64,000 nucleotides of DNA. Origin: Phaseolus vulgaris. Lineage: Eukaryota > Streptophyta > Magnoliopsida > Fabales > Fabaceae. Positions 14,901-26,475 of this stretch are shown piece after piece. The notes under the pieces are model-generated. The model did not search any database. It had not been told where the DNA came from and saw nothing but the letters and a program-made list of their open reading frames with translations. The translations under genes and the position numbers were made by a program. The DNA lies in contig NC_023749.2 of assembly GCF_000499845.2 (NCBI RefSeq), forward strand, positions 8,414,013 through 8,478,012. The letters are read 5' to 3'. Numbering within the stretch: position 1 is the first letter of the stretch; each line of letters starts with the position of its first letter.

Positions 14901-17900
14901 CATATTTGGTTGCAAAGGGATATATTGAAACTTCTGGAATTGATTATGATAAGACATTTACTCGAGTGGTGAAGATAAATACAATTCAAGTCGTTCTTAC
15001 TTTGACAGCTCATTTTGGTTGATGTGAAAAATGTCCTTCTTCATAGAACTTTAAAAAAAGTGCACATGGAGATTACTCCAAGATTTAAAACTTGAAGGAA
15101 AAAACAAGGTATGATTCTTAAAGAAGGCTTTATATAGTCTTAAGCAATCTCCAAGAACATGGATTGGGAAATTTACAAAATTCCCTAGGCTTGAAGAGAG
15201 AAATAATAGTCCTTCAAGTCAAATGAACTAATATTTAACGTGAATCATTTGCTATGATCAGTGTAACTGTCTTAGGCCCTCAAATATCAATAAATATGGG
15301 CTCTTGTCCTAATCTTAACCCATTCCAAGGAACTACTGTCAATCCTCCCTTGGACCAATATAAGTAAACTAAGAATAACACGACTAAGCATATGTAGCCA
15401 ATACATTTGCATATGCTTATAAAAAATTGAAAGTGGTAATAATACAATGCTGAAGTTCCGCACTCAATTTTATTTGCATGTCAAGTAGGGAAAATATACT
15501 ATTAACTCACCCACCTCCTAAACAATTTCTAATCCAGATAGTACTGAAGATAGAGTTAGGCAAGAAAACGTATTGCAAACCTCATGCACAACAGCCTTTA
15601 ATACAGAGTGTGTTTCTGATATAACTTCTTGCATGAAGAAACTCTGTATCTTTTCAGCAAGACCAGCAGTATCCCCTATTAATGCATATGCATCAATTAC
15701 CTGTATCAACTCATTAGATTAAACACATTTATAACATATTTCCATTAGCAAATATATGGACACTCACAGACAATAAAGTGGGGACAGTAAGTCATATCAA
15801 ATATTGGTGGTATTTTTTTTATAACAATCGCAAGAGAAGAACAAATATACAAAAGCCAAACCAAGAAAGAATGGGGGAAAACTAACCAAGAAAAAAGGGG
15901 GAAAAAACTAAAAATATGATCATCAAACAATCATGGATAGACCTTTAGTTCAACACCGAAATGAAGCTTGGTAACAAACCACTTGATCCCAAATGAACTC
16001 CAAAGACAACACTTGACCACATGCAACAAACAACAAATTGAGAATACCACCAAAGCCTTTTAGCATCTCCAGTACCAAAACCTCATAAATTAACACACAA
16101 AAGAACTTCAGGCAAACCATGTGGCAAACCCAATCTTTACCAACATCAAACAAATTATTACAAAGATGGAAATTGCTGAAAGTTGCAAAACACAATATGG
16201 CAAGCAATTTTACAACATGATCTTCAAAAATGAATTTTCAGATATTGGTACCAATTAATAGGCATTAAATAAAAACTTGAAACTAACTAAGTTGAGCCTT
16301 CAAATATCAAAAACCACAAATGTAAGCTATTACCATATCTTTGAGCATATGCTAACATACTCAAGTCCAATAACATTCATTTAATGAAAAGCAAACATCA
16401 ATATATTGTAGATTAATTGTGAAACTCAATATCTGTATAACCAGGCACACTTGGAAAATTTTAAATCTGTCTGGAGACAACAGCAAAAGTCTAAAAACTA
16501 GAAAAAAAAATTAGGAAAAACAGCTTAGGACAAATCACTGTTTAAATCTATTAAGAAATGGACTTGTATGCCTAACTCAATCTTACAAAAACTGGTTCAT
16601 AAGGTGAGGTTTACACCCACTTATATACTATGAAATATTCTTATCTCTAGTCGATGTGGGATCTCCAATGCACACCCCTCACGCCGAGACCCTCCAACTC
16701 GTGCGTGGAACTATATATTTGTGGGTGGTCCGATAACGGGTAGCCTGATAAACCCAACAAACTCTCATTAGGATAGGCTCTAAATGGCTTTGATACCATC
16801 TTAAGAAGTTGACTTTAAGTTAGTTTTGTAATATTGAGTTATGCTTAAAGTCTACTTCTTAAAAAAAGTCAAAACTAGATCAATAAAAATCTCATACATA
16901 ATTTGGTTTTATTTAATTAGCTTTTCTAGATAAAGCTTTCATCAATTTTCTTCCCTTCATTCTATTTATATGAATTTCATGCCCAAAAAAACAGATTAAC
17001 CACCACCAGCATTCACCTAACAGTCTATAAACATTAAACTAGCGAAGCTACTGAGTTTAATTTAAACTAGTTCAACTTGATAGAGATTCATGAAATTAGT
17101 TTTTCAGAAGTAGTTTTAATTGCCACGTATCCCTTGAAACAGACACAAAACAAACAAGTGTGTATGCTCATTACCCACTCTAAACACCGAATACTCAACA
17201 AGCCACATATGAATAGAAAGCAAAGAAACTTAGGGAAAAAAAATAATAGACACTCACTGTTATATAGCCATCCTCCTTGAATTCTTGACATACTCCCAAT
17301 AAAAGAGCATCCAGCTTCTGCAAAGTTCTTCCCAGCCAAACCTGTAATAATACAATGAAGAATCCTTAAACAGTTAAATACACAAATACTTGCATTGTCC
17401 TCAGGAACATATTGGGTAACATAGGAAATAATGAATTTAATTAGACAAGTTCTTAACATGCAAGGAAAATTTTAAGAATAAATCATCTTAATCCATCCTA
17501 GAAGTTATTCAAAATTCACCTCCACACCACGACTCATTTCTTGTATTGCTGAAAGCTCTGACAAACTATCTAAGAGTTGCAAATACTCAGATAGAACTTG
17601 AAATGCCTGCATAATGATAATAAAAATATGATCATCTTAGAAGATGCCTTAGATCTAAGAACAAAAAAACAAAAATTAGAAAAAGTTGGGATTAATTGAC
17701 CACAATTTATATATGTTAATATATATTATTAGAGTATGTACTTAGATATATTCTATATGTAAAAACTGTACTAGTAGTCAGAGCTGTTAACTATTGCTAA
17801 AAGCTACCTCATGTAACCTTTTCAGTAAATGCAATTAGATATCTCTTATGTTGTAAGTAGTTAGCTATAAATACTTCGTACACTTCTCTTTTCGAAGGTT

Positions 17901-20900
17901 AATAAAATGAATACCATTCAGTTTGTTAAACAGCTCTCTCTTGTTCAGTTCATTTTACATGGTAGTGACTCTTCTCTTTGTGACATCAATCTCAAGTTGT
18001 TTATTTTCTGGTATTTGTTGCTGATATCATAATCATTGGAAGCTCTGGTGCTCTAATTCAACAGCTTACTACTAATCTCCATGCAGCTTTTTCTGTCAAA
18101 CAACTTGGTTCTCTTTACTATTTTCTTGGCCTGGAAATGAAATATTTACCTGATCATTCTATTGTTATGACTCAGTAAATAAATTTGGGACTAGCTTCAC
18201 AGAACCCATATAGCAGCATCTCATTCTATTTCTTCTCCTGTGGTTTCTCAAAGCAAATTATCTAAGTTTGAACCTAATCTCTTTTTGGACTTTACTTTAT
18301 ATCGTTCAGTGGTAGGTACTCTACAATATGCTACTTTCACTCAGCCAGCAATCAGCTATGTTAACAAAGTCTTTAAATTATGTCCAATTATTGCAGTCTC
18401 ATTGGGACATTATTGAACAAATACTACAGTACCTTAAAGGTACTACTTTGTTTCATTGACTACATCTTCAACCTGCTTCTCTTGCACAATCTTTGTGCCT
18501 TAAAGTCTTTTGTGATGCCGGTCATCAGATGTTGATGACGGACACTTTACTTTTAAAAAACCATCGATATTGTCACAATTTAATATCTTGATGGTTGCAA
18601 GCAGACGGTTCTTACCCGCTCTAGTACCGAGGCTAAATATAGAAGTTTGGCTCAAACAAGTACTGAATTAATGGGGATCTCTGCTTTGCTCAAAGAGTTC
18701 CATTAACTACTCCAATTCTTTGTGACAATCAAAGTGTTGTATCTATTTCTCATAATCTGGTGTTTCATAGTCATACAAAATATATGGAGATTGATGTATT
18801 TTTTGTGAAGGAAAAGATTTTGGCCAAGCAGCTTTTCTTCTATCATATTCCAGCACTGTATCAGCAGGCAAATGTGCTGACCAAGCCTCTCTCTTCGGCT
18901 CGTTTTGCTTTTCAAAGGCAAACTCGATATAAAGATTTTTTTCACCAAAAAATATTTTCCTTGAGTTTGAGGGGGAATATTAGAAACTGGCTATACTTAA
19001 TATGTAAAAGTTGTACTACATAGTCCCAGTTATTAGCAATAACAACTACCTCATGTAATCTTTTCAGTGAAGGTTGTTTAGCCAGCTCTTTTGTTGTTAA
19101 GTAGTTAGCTATAAATACCTGTGTATGATTCTCTTTTCAATAAGTTAATAAAATGAACACCATTCAGTTCGTTATACAATTATTTCTTGCTCAGTTCATT
19201 TTACAGACACACACACATACATATAGATATAGAGAGAGGTTCACCTTCCAATAATTCCCTTCCTCTACAAGGGATTCAAGTGTTGATTGCATGTCCAAAG
19301 CACGTTGAAGTTCAAGCAAGGTTGGAAGCATGTCCTATGGATGAAACATGAGTTTACCACAAGTAGTAAGGCCTTAGTGTAAGCATGTATTGCATGCACC
19401 CCCTACCTCAAAAGAAGATGGAAGCTATGTATCCAAGACTAAACTACTTTATATGCCCAATTGTGAATAACAAGAAATCAATTTTTAGCATAATGAATTA
19501 AAATCGAGAAAACAGGAATCAACGCATAAAGGCATTACAAGAAACTAAGGCTAGTTAAATATATAGGGAGAAGGAAATACCAGAAGAGCCTGTTTCTTTT
19601 TGGAATAAGAATTCACTATCAGATCCCTTGAAACCTCATTCATAGACGATGTCAGGTGTCTTCTTCCATTCTGCAAAGCATCAAAAAAATGCAGTAAGAG
19701 CAAGATAGATCAAAAAGTAAGTATCAGCTCTTTATGAGTAATGATCTTACCATACAGATGACGTTTGCAATTCTTAAGTCTTTTTCCAATTCTCTGACCA
19801 AATTCATCCCCTTCACTGGCCAAAAGTAAGTATCAGTTCCTAATTCTAAAACTTCTTTTAAAAAATAAATAAATATAAAAGTGATCCACAAATGTGAAGT
19901 TGGCAATAGAAGTAAAGTTGCATCAACCAAACTTCTCGATTTCTCAATGAATTGAAACCTAAATTATTTATTATTTAAACTAAAAGTAACATTGCATTCT
20001 TCCAACAACACCAAAGAGAAACTTATTTTAATTTGTATTGAGAAGCAAATAATTATTTTATAATAATAATTAGAACTTTCAATTGGGCTCAGCCTAGAGG
20101 AATTCACCCTAACCCACATGGGCCAGGGCCAACAATGTCCACAAGACCAAACATCCCACATATGAAAAGGTCCATAGGGCCAAAATGTCCACAAAAGCCC
20201 TATGGGCCAGAGCCAAACCATGAGCCATTTTTTAAAGTAAAAAATCTTACTTAAAAAAGAAAATGAAAAAAAAAATTACCTAAATAATCTTTATACACAT
20301 GAAAAGCATTTACTCAATCCAAATTCAAATACAGGTCAGTAACGGAAGGTCAGGCATAAGTCAAGTTAGGTCAGGTCAAGCTAGCCAAGACGGGCTCAGG
20401 TTAGGTCGGTTGAGTTGGGACCATGCCAATTTGGTCGATATTGGCCAAGTCAAGTCAGGTCCAAGTCAAGCCAGTCGGGTTGCGTTCGGTTGGGCCCAAG
20501 TTGAGCCGAGTCTAGTTTAAGCCAAGTCTAGTATGAGACGAGCCCGACTCAGATCAGGCCAAGTTGGATTGGACCATGTCGAGCCAACTCAAGTCCAAAC
20601 CCATGTCAGTATGGGCATAGTTGGATCGGGTCAGAACCATGTCAATTTGGCCTGCCCAGGTCCATGTCAGACTGAGTCAGGTCGAGTTCAGATCAGGCCA
20701 ACTTGGATTATGCCTAGTGCTACGTCGAGTCGAGTCTACATTATGCTAAGTCAAGTCAAGCTTACATTGTAATAAGTCAAGTCGGGTCCATGTTAGGCTA
20801 GGTTTAAATTGGGCCATGCCATGTTCGACAGAGACAAGTCTAGCCTAGGTCAGATCCACGTCGAGCAATGTCACATTGGTCCCAAGTTAGTTTGAATCGG

Positions 20901-23900
20901 GTTAGGCCTAGGTTGAATGGGATGGCCTGGTCAAGTTGGACCAGTGTTAAGCCAAGTTGGCACCAGCCCAGGTCAAATTGAACCTGGTCGAGCCCAGGTC
21001 AGATTGAACATGTTCGAGCCCAGGTCAGATTGAACTTGGTCGAGCCCAGGTCAAATTGAACCTCGTCGAGCCCAGGTCAGATGGAACCTCGTCGAGCCCA
21101 GATTAGATTGAACCTCGTCGAGCCTAGGTCAGATTGAACCTGGTCGAGCCAGGTCAAGTTGGCCCCCAATCATGAAAGGTCAGGTCAGGTAGGGCCATAG
21201 TCATGCAAGGTTAGGTCGGCTCAAGCCTAAGTTAGGTTAGGTATAGTTGAGCCCAGGCGTGGGTCAGGCCCAAATTAAGGCAGGTTGGGTTAGGCCCAGG
21301 TTAGGTTGAATTGGGTTGGATTCAACCCAAACCAAGATGGGATTGAGTCAAGTTGAGCCCAGGTCCATTTGGGTTGGGCCCAGGTGAGCCCACGTTAGGT
21401 TGGGTTAGGCCTAGCTCAAGTTAAGACAAGTTAAATCGAGTTGAACTCAAGTCAAACTTGGTCAGATCGGGACGAGCTCAAGTGAGGTATAACCGAGTTG
21501 GCCTGGGCTAAGTTTAGGTTGGTTCGTGTCAGGCCTAGGTCAAGTTGGGTCCAAGTCGGGAAAGTCGAGTCTAGCCCAAATCAGGTTGAATCAAGCTATA
21601 CCCTAGTAGGTTGGGTCGAGCACCAACCTTGATGTTAAGTTGCAAATAATAAAAGTCAATTAATGATCAACTTACAAACAATGTAAAATATTTAGAATCA
21701 ATTTGCAATTTTAGTTTATTTTTAAGGACTCATGCAATTCCGAAAAGTATTTAGGAGTAAACTGAAGTCTTATTTTAATGTTGTAGTGGGTTAAACCCAC
21801 TTTGCTCCAAACCCTAACCCACTTTTATGTGGATGCTTTGGGGGTTAGGGCTTCCTTAACCCACTCATTTAGTAATAAAAGGATGCTTACTTTAGGAGTG
21901 GGTTAGGATTGATCCATAGATCATAGGTCAAATTGACAACTCTAATTATAATAGAACAAATTATTTGGATACCCCCAATGGTTATTCAAAATTCACACAA
22001 TATCCCTTATTAACTTTAGAATAACCCCTTTATGGATACAAAGTGTAATGTATTTCTTGAGAAATAGGGTGTGTGAATGTCATATTTCAAACAAATATGG
22101 GGTTACTAAAAGGGGAAAAAGGGGAGGTATAGTATGAATTTCAAAGAAACCACAAGGGGCGTTAGTGTAATTTTATCATAACAAGAATGTTGCCCAGGTA
22201 ATAAAAAATAGACAGCCTTGTAATAAGCAAGTAAAAGCTGTGCACAGCAGAAAACAAATGCTAAACAAAATATGTAACATACATGACCTCGTGCACTAAA
22301 ACCAGCACAGAGGAGGTATAGCCAATTCTCTCCGTTCACCTCTTCAACTTACCCATTACTTCATGATGCTCCATAACATGGCGAGATAAATGTTCCGCCA
22401 CTTTATCAAGTTGTACCAATCTAAGGGCAGCCTACATGAAAAATTCCAAGACCAAATATCTTATATAAGAGTATTTATAGCATTTAGCAGGATAATACAA
22501 ACCTGATTCAATAAACTAACAAAATTCAAACTAAGATATTAATGAGATTTGTTGGAACAACAACGAAAATTAGATTATTTTAATAATTGATTATGATCGG
22601 AATCAGTTTTTTATTCAGATAAGTTTGCTCAAAGTGATTTGAAGATAATTAATTTTCTTTGGACGCAAAGTAAAAATCAGCTTTTACATAAGAAAAAGGA
22701 GTATGTATGAAGTTGAAAAGGGAAAAAACTAATAAAAATAATCACAAGCTATAAATTTTTAGATTCGGAAAAAAAAAACTTACTTTTTCCAAAATAAAAG
22801 TTTCTTTACAAATCCAAGTTATTATTCCAAAACATACAGCTTATTCTACAAACAGCTCTTTTCAAAGAAAAACAGTTGAAATATACCATTTCCGATGTCC
22901 CAAACATGCTCTTAATGGTTTGTAGTTATTAATTAAATAAGCAGTTCCTACCTGTGTAGCACAGACACTACAACACTTATAATTTCTAAAATTTAAAACA
23001 AGGGGACATATATATATATTGAACATCCTTATAAATTATTTAAATTGACAATCAAGATTTATATTTTGAAAATCATCTATAAAAACAGTTATTCAAGTAT
23101 AACAATCTGAACATATTGTTACCTGATACAAAAATGGATCTAACCCATCTACCAAAAGTCCAAGGACTGAAAACAGGATCTAATTCATTTAAACATTACG
23201 CCCCCGTCTTGATCATTTTCATTGAAAAATACATTATGGTCGAGATTCGTCTAAAGACAAATTAACAATTTCAAAGAATTCCACATTATATGAAGATATG
23301 ATAGGAGAATAAATAAAAAATTTCATACATATATAATCTAAATATCTCTAATTATATAAGATTTGCTCCTTATTTCTATAATTATAATATAAACTTACAC
23401 AATAAGTTTATGAGTTTTTAACTTATAAAAAATAATCATCATGTCTTCCCTTCCCTCGTTAAAATTGTGTTAGAGACCCAAAAACACGTTTTATAAATTG
23501 GACACTTCAGCAGAATGTCCGATATGTGTCAGACATAGGCCCGGGTATTTCTCTAATGAGTATGGTGTAATATATGTCTGAGCTAGCTGGTTGCCAAATC
23601 AGCACTCCACTGATGGCATATTGTTTTAGTCCAATTGCTCAATTGTAATGTAACTTCAGCAATGGCATTTGGTCTTAAGTGCAAGAGATGACAATTTGTA
23701 ATGAATGTTATGAAACATTGATACTTCAATTTATTTCATGTATTTGTATCTGATAATAATACTCTTGAATATTACACCATACTCATTGGAGAAATACCCG
23801 GGCCTTAAAATTATGAAAATTTAATACAACTAAATGAGACATATAAGCATGTATAATAATATAGAAACATGGAACCATTAAGGAACAAAAACGGAAAATT

Positions 23901-26475
23901 GCTCTCTTTATATATAACATAAAGGAAAGAATGAGATTAATACAGTTGAAACTCAAGGATAATTAAGATAAAAGCTTGAGTGTGTGTATTCACTCAGCAG
24001 GCAATGATGTGTGTGTGTGTGTGTGTATAAATAAAGGATGTTACAGGGGAAAAGATAAAAAAAAAAGTTACAGTGAGTACAGCTACTGCCCAAAGAAGTA
24101 CAAAATAGAAACAGATAGAGTCAGCTTCTAGAAGCTAGAAATCAGATAACATTTTATTTTCTTACAAATAGTACTATTCCCATTAGTAAATAATAGGAAG
24201 TAATTTATGATGCAATAATTTATAAAAAAAATCAGTTGTGTCTGATATGATAAATATGTTCTTAATTTAGATTTGCATAATTGCAACCATATTAAATTTT
24301 TACTTAGAAAAAATTAACTTAAAAAGATAACAAAAATTAAAAAGTATTTTATCTGTTACCAAGATTGAGACACGTGAACCACACCTGTTTTTCAAAATAT
24401 GTTAGCTCACTCTCATCAGCTGGAACATGCTCTAAAATATGCTTAATTGGATCAAAGTCCTGCATAAAAGCATTCAAAAGAATACATTCACCTCCACAAT
24501 TCATGGTGATCAAATATGGGTAATACAAAATTTCATTGAAGTTAGTAAGTTACTAACAGCTATAGTGAGGCATTTAAGCTCAAAAACTTGCTATGCATAC
24601 ATGTATACCTTGATATCAATTCAATAATAACAGATTTTCTCATTTCCATTCCTTAAGTCTTGAGTTCATTAGAGGGCACACAAAAATAGTTTTTCCTCTG
24701 TATATTAGTAGCTCAATTTTAATGTTACTGAATTTTTCCTTCTAATTTTTCATACTGGGTGATTTGGGCAAGAAAAATTTAGATTATAGGAATATTTTTA
24801 ATCAGGTTAAATTTTATAATCAATAGTACTATTTTTCATACTAGGTTTTATTATTGGTACATTCCTATAATCAGTAGAAACATTAAGATATTAAAAATAT
24901 AGAACTTGTTAAATAGTAGTATACTAAAGAAGAAGCTGTATAAGAAAATTAAGAGGAGAAAAGACTGGATCAATTGTGTCTCTCAAAACAATAAAAAAAA
25001 ACAGAAACATTGATTACTAATGAATATGGATTCCCGTCACCCAAAGTTCAAGTTCTAAATAAATGGATATTCAAATATTAATTAAAAATAAAGGAACAAG
25101 TTCATATGTATAAAAACTTCCAAATATGAAGAGTTATATCAGTGATCTGTCTGAGGATACAAAACTAATTCTTACTGAGAAGTTATATGCTCTCAACTGT
25201 TAGCAACCATCCCAAGGTCTCCTGGTACAAGCAATAATTTGGAAACTTCCAAAAGATAAAATTTTCTGCCATCTCTCAATAAACATAAACAAACAAAAAG
25301 GTTTCTCCTCAGATTGAGCAACAGAACCTCCATATGAAAATAGTTTCTGTCATTCAACACAATGGAAGTTGAAAGAAAAATCAGTACGAAATTGAAACAG
25401 GAGTGATATAGAAAGTAACACCTCTTCATAGAATTCATCCTCCAGCTCCTCCACTATTTGGCCTTGAGGTCTGCTTCCATATATGGAACTCAGTTCTTCT
25501 GAACTTGATGAAAAACTATATCTCTGATGAGGAGGTAACCCTGCAAGAGCACGAGCTACAGCAGCAGCTGCTGCAGCTCGAGCTGGAACCTGTTCAACAA
25601 CATTTATAAAACATGAAAATATGACTCAAACCGTGTATGAATATGAGCATAAGGATAACTACAGGGAGCATTCACTGTTAGGTTCACCGGTGGGTGGGCT
25701 TAGGCCTGAAATTACAAGGGATATTCACAAAACTTATAGACCACTAAGTGTGTTCGGTTTGCAGTTGAAAACCACAGTATTCCTGCAATATTAAGGATCA
25801 TGGAGAAGCCACAACCGCAATCCAAAACCATGCTATTCCCTACAACCATAAACATCTAAACATCTATGGCTTTTCGCAAGTCCTCTTACAGAACCAATAT
25901 TCTTGACGAAATCCATTTCCTGATTTCATTAATTTTCCAAATCAAACTCGCAATCGCTAGTTCTATCACAAAGTCTTGATCAGTGTTAATTCGCAACCAA
26001 ATAGCATGCGCAGAGCAACGGTACATCATCAAATCCAAAACTAGCATAAAATGCATCAAAAACAACGTAGTTAACGCTTCACACTAACTTAGCCACAAAC
26101 ACAAAACACGTTTTAGCAATCCAATTGAACGGCATTATCTAAAACCAAAACCACGTTCCGAAATTAAAAATCAAATTCAGCATAACGAGTCTAGTAGTGA
26201 TGGCCACGCAATTCTACAAGACAATCATGCGGAGGTGGATTTACCTCGGGACGATCAGGAACTGGAGGGAGCAATCCGATAGATCTCGCGGACCTAACGG
26301 AGCTCAAGATTTTTTCTCCGACCTTGGACAAATCCATTGCTCCTCCCTGGGAGAGCAAGAAGAACGGTAGCAAGAAGAAAACCCTAGAGCTATCGATTCC
26401 TCCCTCACTCAAATCACCATTGAAAATGAACGGATTCCCCAGCACGCTTCCAAAGGGAAACAAGTTCGGCTGCAT
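2977..26475 (-). CDS. VPS50: VPS50/syndetin-like EARP tethering-complex subunit
   Basis: Twenty-five coding exons join in frame into about 1113 residues. Exons: 26475-26245, 25589-25422, 24459-24385, 22431-22353, 19815-19751, 19670-19581, 19334-19245, 17606-17520, 17341-17258, 15700-15581, 11701-11673, 11577-11445, 11021-10479, 9802-9261, 9151-9088, 8949-8847, 8748-8594, 7941-7816, 7078-7008, 6404-6342, 4334-4262, 4074-3955, 3473-3396, 3206-3156, 3078-2977. Residues 134-417 (DFDPIKHIL, LRLVQLDKVAEHL, LRIANVICM) match the Vps54_N-like tethering domain; 418-780 is Ser/Asp-rich and poorly conserved; about 870-1113 is the syndetin C-terminal domain, ending in a basic WKRKTRL segment. In other eukaryotes VPS50 joins VPS51-53 in EARP, which returns cargo from recycling endosomes. 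The human protein is about 960 residues; plant homologues are longer. Residues 32-42 are hydrophobic (RVFFLLPFFLL) and an in-frame Met47 (26337) is a possible second start. Family assignment is by recalled motifs, not a search. Confidence 0.9.
3765..3885 (+). mobile_element. Solo LTR of the TRIM family, in VPS50 intron 22
   Basis: A 121-bp copy of the same LTR as at 205-325, beginning TGTTGGAGATCCC and ending TTCGTAATA. It is flanked by perfect 5-bp direct repeats, AATAA at 3760-3764 and 3886-3890. There is no internal region, so it is a solo LTR left by recombination between two LTRs. It is antisense to VPS50, between exons 23 and 22. Confidence 0.88.
4519..4640 (+). mobile_element. Diverged LTR of the TRIM family
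   Basis: Starts TGTTGGAGGTTCTACATCGA and keeps the order of the family LTR (CCTCAACTCATAAATTGG, then GAGTTAGACCCTAA), but with many substitutions and small gaps. No target duplication could be found. It is an older copy in the VPS50 intron between exons 21 and 20. Confidence 0.55.
11750..15262 (+). mobile_element. Degraded Ty1/copia element in VPS50 intron 10
   Basis: The sequence at about 11753-11826 (AGAGAGAAATAACAGTCC...) recurs in altered form at 15193-15262, consistent with two LTR starts. A primer-site-like string TTGGTATTAGAGGCC lies at 12029-12043, where the first LTR should end. Between about 14690 and 15190 the plus strand, with stops and frameshifts, reads as copia reverse transcriptase: pieces resembling LVAKGYIETSGIDYDKTF and KKALYSLKQSPRTW. 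A second LTR element (12514-13996) is inserted inside. Only the first part of the 3' LTR is recognisable, so the right end is approximate. Confidence 0.6.
12514..13996 (-). mobile_element. Non-autonomous LTR element nested in the copia copy
   Basis: Two direct LTRs, 12514-12850 (337 bp) and 13640-13996 (357 bp), start TGTTACGAACC and end CTAACA on the plus strand. The second has about 22 extra bases near its middle. Flanks GATAC (12509-12513) and GATTC (13997-14001) look like a 5-bp target duplication with one mismatch. On the minus strand, internal sequence next to the 12850 LTR reads CTTGAGGACAAGGTTG, a string common at the 3' end of plant Ty3/gypsy pol, so orientation is minus. The 789-bp interior has only short frames, such as 13526-13338 (charged, gag-like), and no reverse transcriptase, so it must have moved in trans. 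Confidence 0.75.
16552..16865 (-). mobile_element. TRIM-type LTR element, right LTR decayed
   Basis: The same family as at 1-325. The left LTR is about 16552-16672, with TCTAGTCGATGTGGGATCTC near its end. The purine tract is the complement of 16673-16690, and the primer-site complement GCTTTGATACCA is at 16787-16798 (one difference from the family). The right LTR, about 16800-16865, has lost its middle and keeps only the CTTAAAGTCTACTTCTT end. It lies in the VPS50 intron between exons 10 and 9. Confidence 0.75.
17727..19205 (+). mobile_element. Internally deleted Ty1/copia element in VPS50 intron 7
   Basis: The 5' LTR (about 17727-17959) and 3' LTR (18978-19205) are direct repeats ending GTTCATTTTACA. 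A primer-site-like TGGTAGTGACTC follows directly at 17960, and a purine tract GAGGGGGAA precedes 18978. The 1-kb interior codes only for the end of pol: RT C-terminus at about 18010-18180 (LYYFLGLEMK) and RNase H at about 18330-18960 (HTKYMEIDVFF, LTKPLSSARF), broken by stops and frameshifts. Gag, protease, integrase and most of RT are gone. Both LTRs start TATTAG rather than TGTTAG. No clear target duplication. Antisense to VPS50, between exons 8 and 7. Confidence 0.8.
20300..21640 (+). repeat. GTC/GAG-rich degenerate minisatellite in VPS50 intron 4
   Basis: About 1.3 kb made of variants of a short unit built from AGGTC, GAGTC, AAGTTGG and TCGAGCC blocks. The most regular part, about 20966-21158, is a 26-bp unit (AGCCCAGGTCAAATTGAACC plus TGGTCG) repeated roughly seven times. 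GC content is far above its surroundings. The long frames inside (for example 20299-20520 and 20533-20772) are products of the repeat and are not genes. A related array in reverse orientation is at 30830-32570. Confidence 0.8.
23538..23804. mobile_element. MITE-like element with 36-bp inverted repeats
   Basis: Left end 23538-23573 and right end 23804-23769 are inverted copies with one mismatch, starting GGCCCGGGTATTTCTC. The 195-bp interior has no coding frame. The size and perfect ends fit a miniature inverted-repeat transposable element. Flanks (CATA before, TTAA after) do not give a clear target duplication, so the superfamily is not assigned. It lies in the VPS50 intron between exons 4 and 3. 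Confidence 0.75.
24009..24027. repeat. TG microsatellite
   Basis: A run of about nine GT units inside the VPS50 intron between exons 4 and 3. Confidence 0.8.

Noticed and set aside
20299..20772. Two adjacent plus-strand frames of 73 and 79 residues
   Set aside because: Products of the GTC/GAG-rich minisatellite, within a VPS50 intron on the opposite strand.
21780..21910. Fold-back of AGTGGGTTAAACCCACT with CCCTAACCC strings, thought of as telomere-like
   Set aside because: The strings are isolated and not in a tandem telomere array (plant unit TTTAGGG); only a short imperfect hairpin is supported.
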